Of a stretch of DNA of 7,155 nucleotides, positions 6,941 through 7,155 are shown one piece after another. The stretch is taken from contig JAETQR010000097.1 of assembly GCA_021770615.1 (NCBI GenBank), forward strand, positions 1 to 7,155, written 5' to 3'. Every line of letters starts with the position of its first letter. The first letter of the stretch is position 1. Origin of the DNA: Lachnospiraceae bacterium. Its GTDB lineage: Bacteria; Bacillota_A; Clostridia; Lachnospirales; Lachnospiraceae. A program made the translations under genes and the position numbers. The notes below the pieces were generated by a model. It saw only the letters and a list, made by a program, of their open reading frames with translations, did not search any database and was not told the DNA's origin.

Positions 6941-7030
6941 TTGCAAAAACTCCTTTTCTGTATAGTTTGGTTTCTGCGGGGTATCTGCAAGCAATGTATC
7001 AGCAGGCTGTATGTATATACTATCTTTAAG

Positions 7031-7155
7031 TTAGTGTCTGCTCATTAAGCAACTTTTTTCAGCTTGATAAGACAGCTTTAGCTGAAGTATGTTCCAATGA
7101 GCTTAAACAACATCATCTATAATGATATAATGCTCTGCTTTTTCGCTTGATAGGT
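7031..7155 (+). mobile_element. Leading end of a second, related IS, cut by the window edge
   Basis: TAGTGTCTGCTCATTA at 7032-7047 matches the left inverted repeat of the first IS at 15 of 16 bases, in the same orientation. Further in, TGATATAAT at 7123-7131 repeats the extended -10 of the first IS (59-67), and nearby bases are loosely alike. The intervening sequence differs clearly, and the promoter is 34 bases further from the end, so this is a relative and not a second copy. No transposase start lies in the 125 bases present. In the same stretch, TTCAGCT (7058-7064) and AGCTGAA (7080-7086) form a subterminal inverted repeat. The tnpV-side DNA (6941-7030) ends abruptly at this boundary. Confidence 0.75.
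7123..7131 (+). promoter_or_regulatory. Extended -10 promoter element of the second IS
   Basis: TGATATAAT is identical to the element at 59-67 in the first IS and again forms an extended -10 with a perfect TATAAT (7126-7131). It would drive rightward transcription of a transposase beyond the window. Confidence 0.45.

Noticed and set aside
1..7155. CRISPR array, tRNA, rRNA or known riboswitch.
   Set aside because: No regularly spaced repeats, tRNA-like cloverleaf or recognisable riboswitch core was seen on either strand by eye.

Overview
The window looks like a small accessory or mobile segment from a Gram-positive anaerobe of the Clostridia, most likely a gut Lachnospiraceae- or Oscillospiraceae-type genome. 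The evidence is AAGGAGG-type ribosome binding sites, AT-rich intergenic DNA, a near-consensus sigma-A promoter, a TnpV-type transposon protein and a transposase of a kind common in gut Clostridia. This assignment is inferred from gene style; no taxonomic marker is present.

Layout. Positions 1-1476 hold an insertion sequence of the IS5/IS1182 type. It has 16-bp terminal inverted repeats that match exactly, but its transposase is broken by an in-frame stop and apparently by an internal deletion. Positions 1549-6354 hold a five-gene module, all on the minus strand. In transcription order it runs: OmpR-family response regulator, membrane histidine kinase, ABC ATPase (frameshifted), large ABC-2-type permease subunit, small ABC-2-type permease subunit. 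A good promoter lies just upstream of the regulator. Positions 6515-6940, also on the minus strand, hold a tnpV gene split by about 54 extra in-frame bases that carry a stop codon and a short hairpin. From about 7031 to the window end is the leading end of a second, related but non-identical insertion sequence in the same orientation as the first.

How the genes work together. The kinase would sense a signal at the membrane and phosphorylate the regulator, which by family precedent would control the adjacent ABC exporter. The exporter would be one ATPase with two different membrane subunits. Such compact kinase/regulator/ABC modules often handle toxic peptides, antibiotics or lipids, but nothing in the sequence names the substrate. 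The ATPase reading frame is interrupted between the Q-loop and the signature motif, so the transporter as written is probably non-functional unless this is a sequencing error or is bypassed. The flanking insertion sequences and tnpV remnant suggest the module arrived or was rearranged on mobile DNA. I see no clearly new type of system. The most unusual points are the Shine-Dalgarno-sequestering hairpin before the ATPase, the inserted segment in tnpV, the IS-flanked arrangement and the 71-bp overlap between the permease genes.
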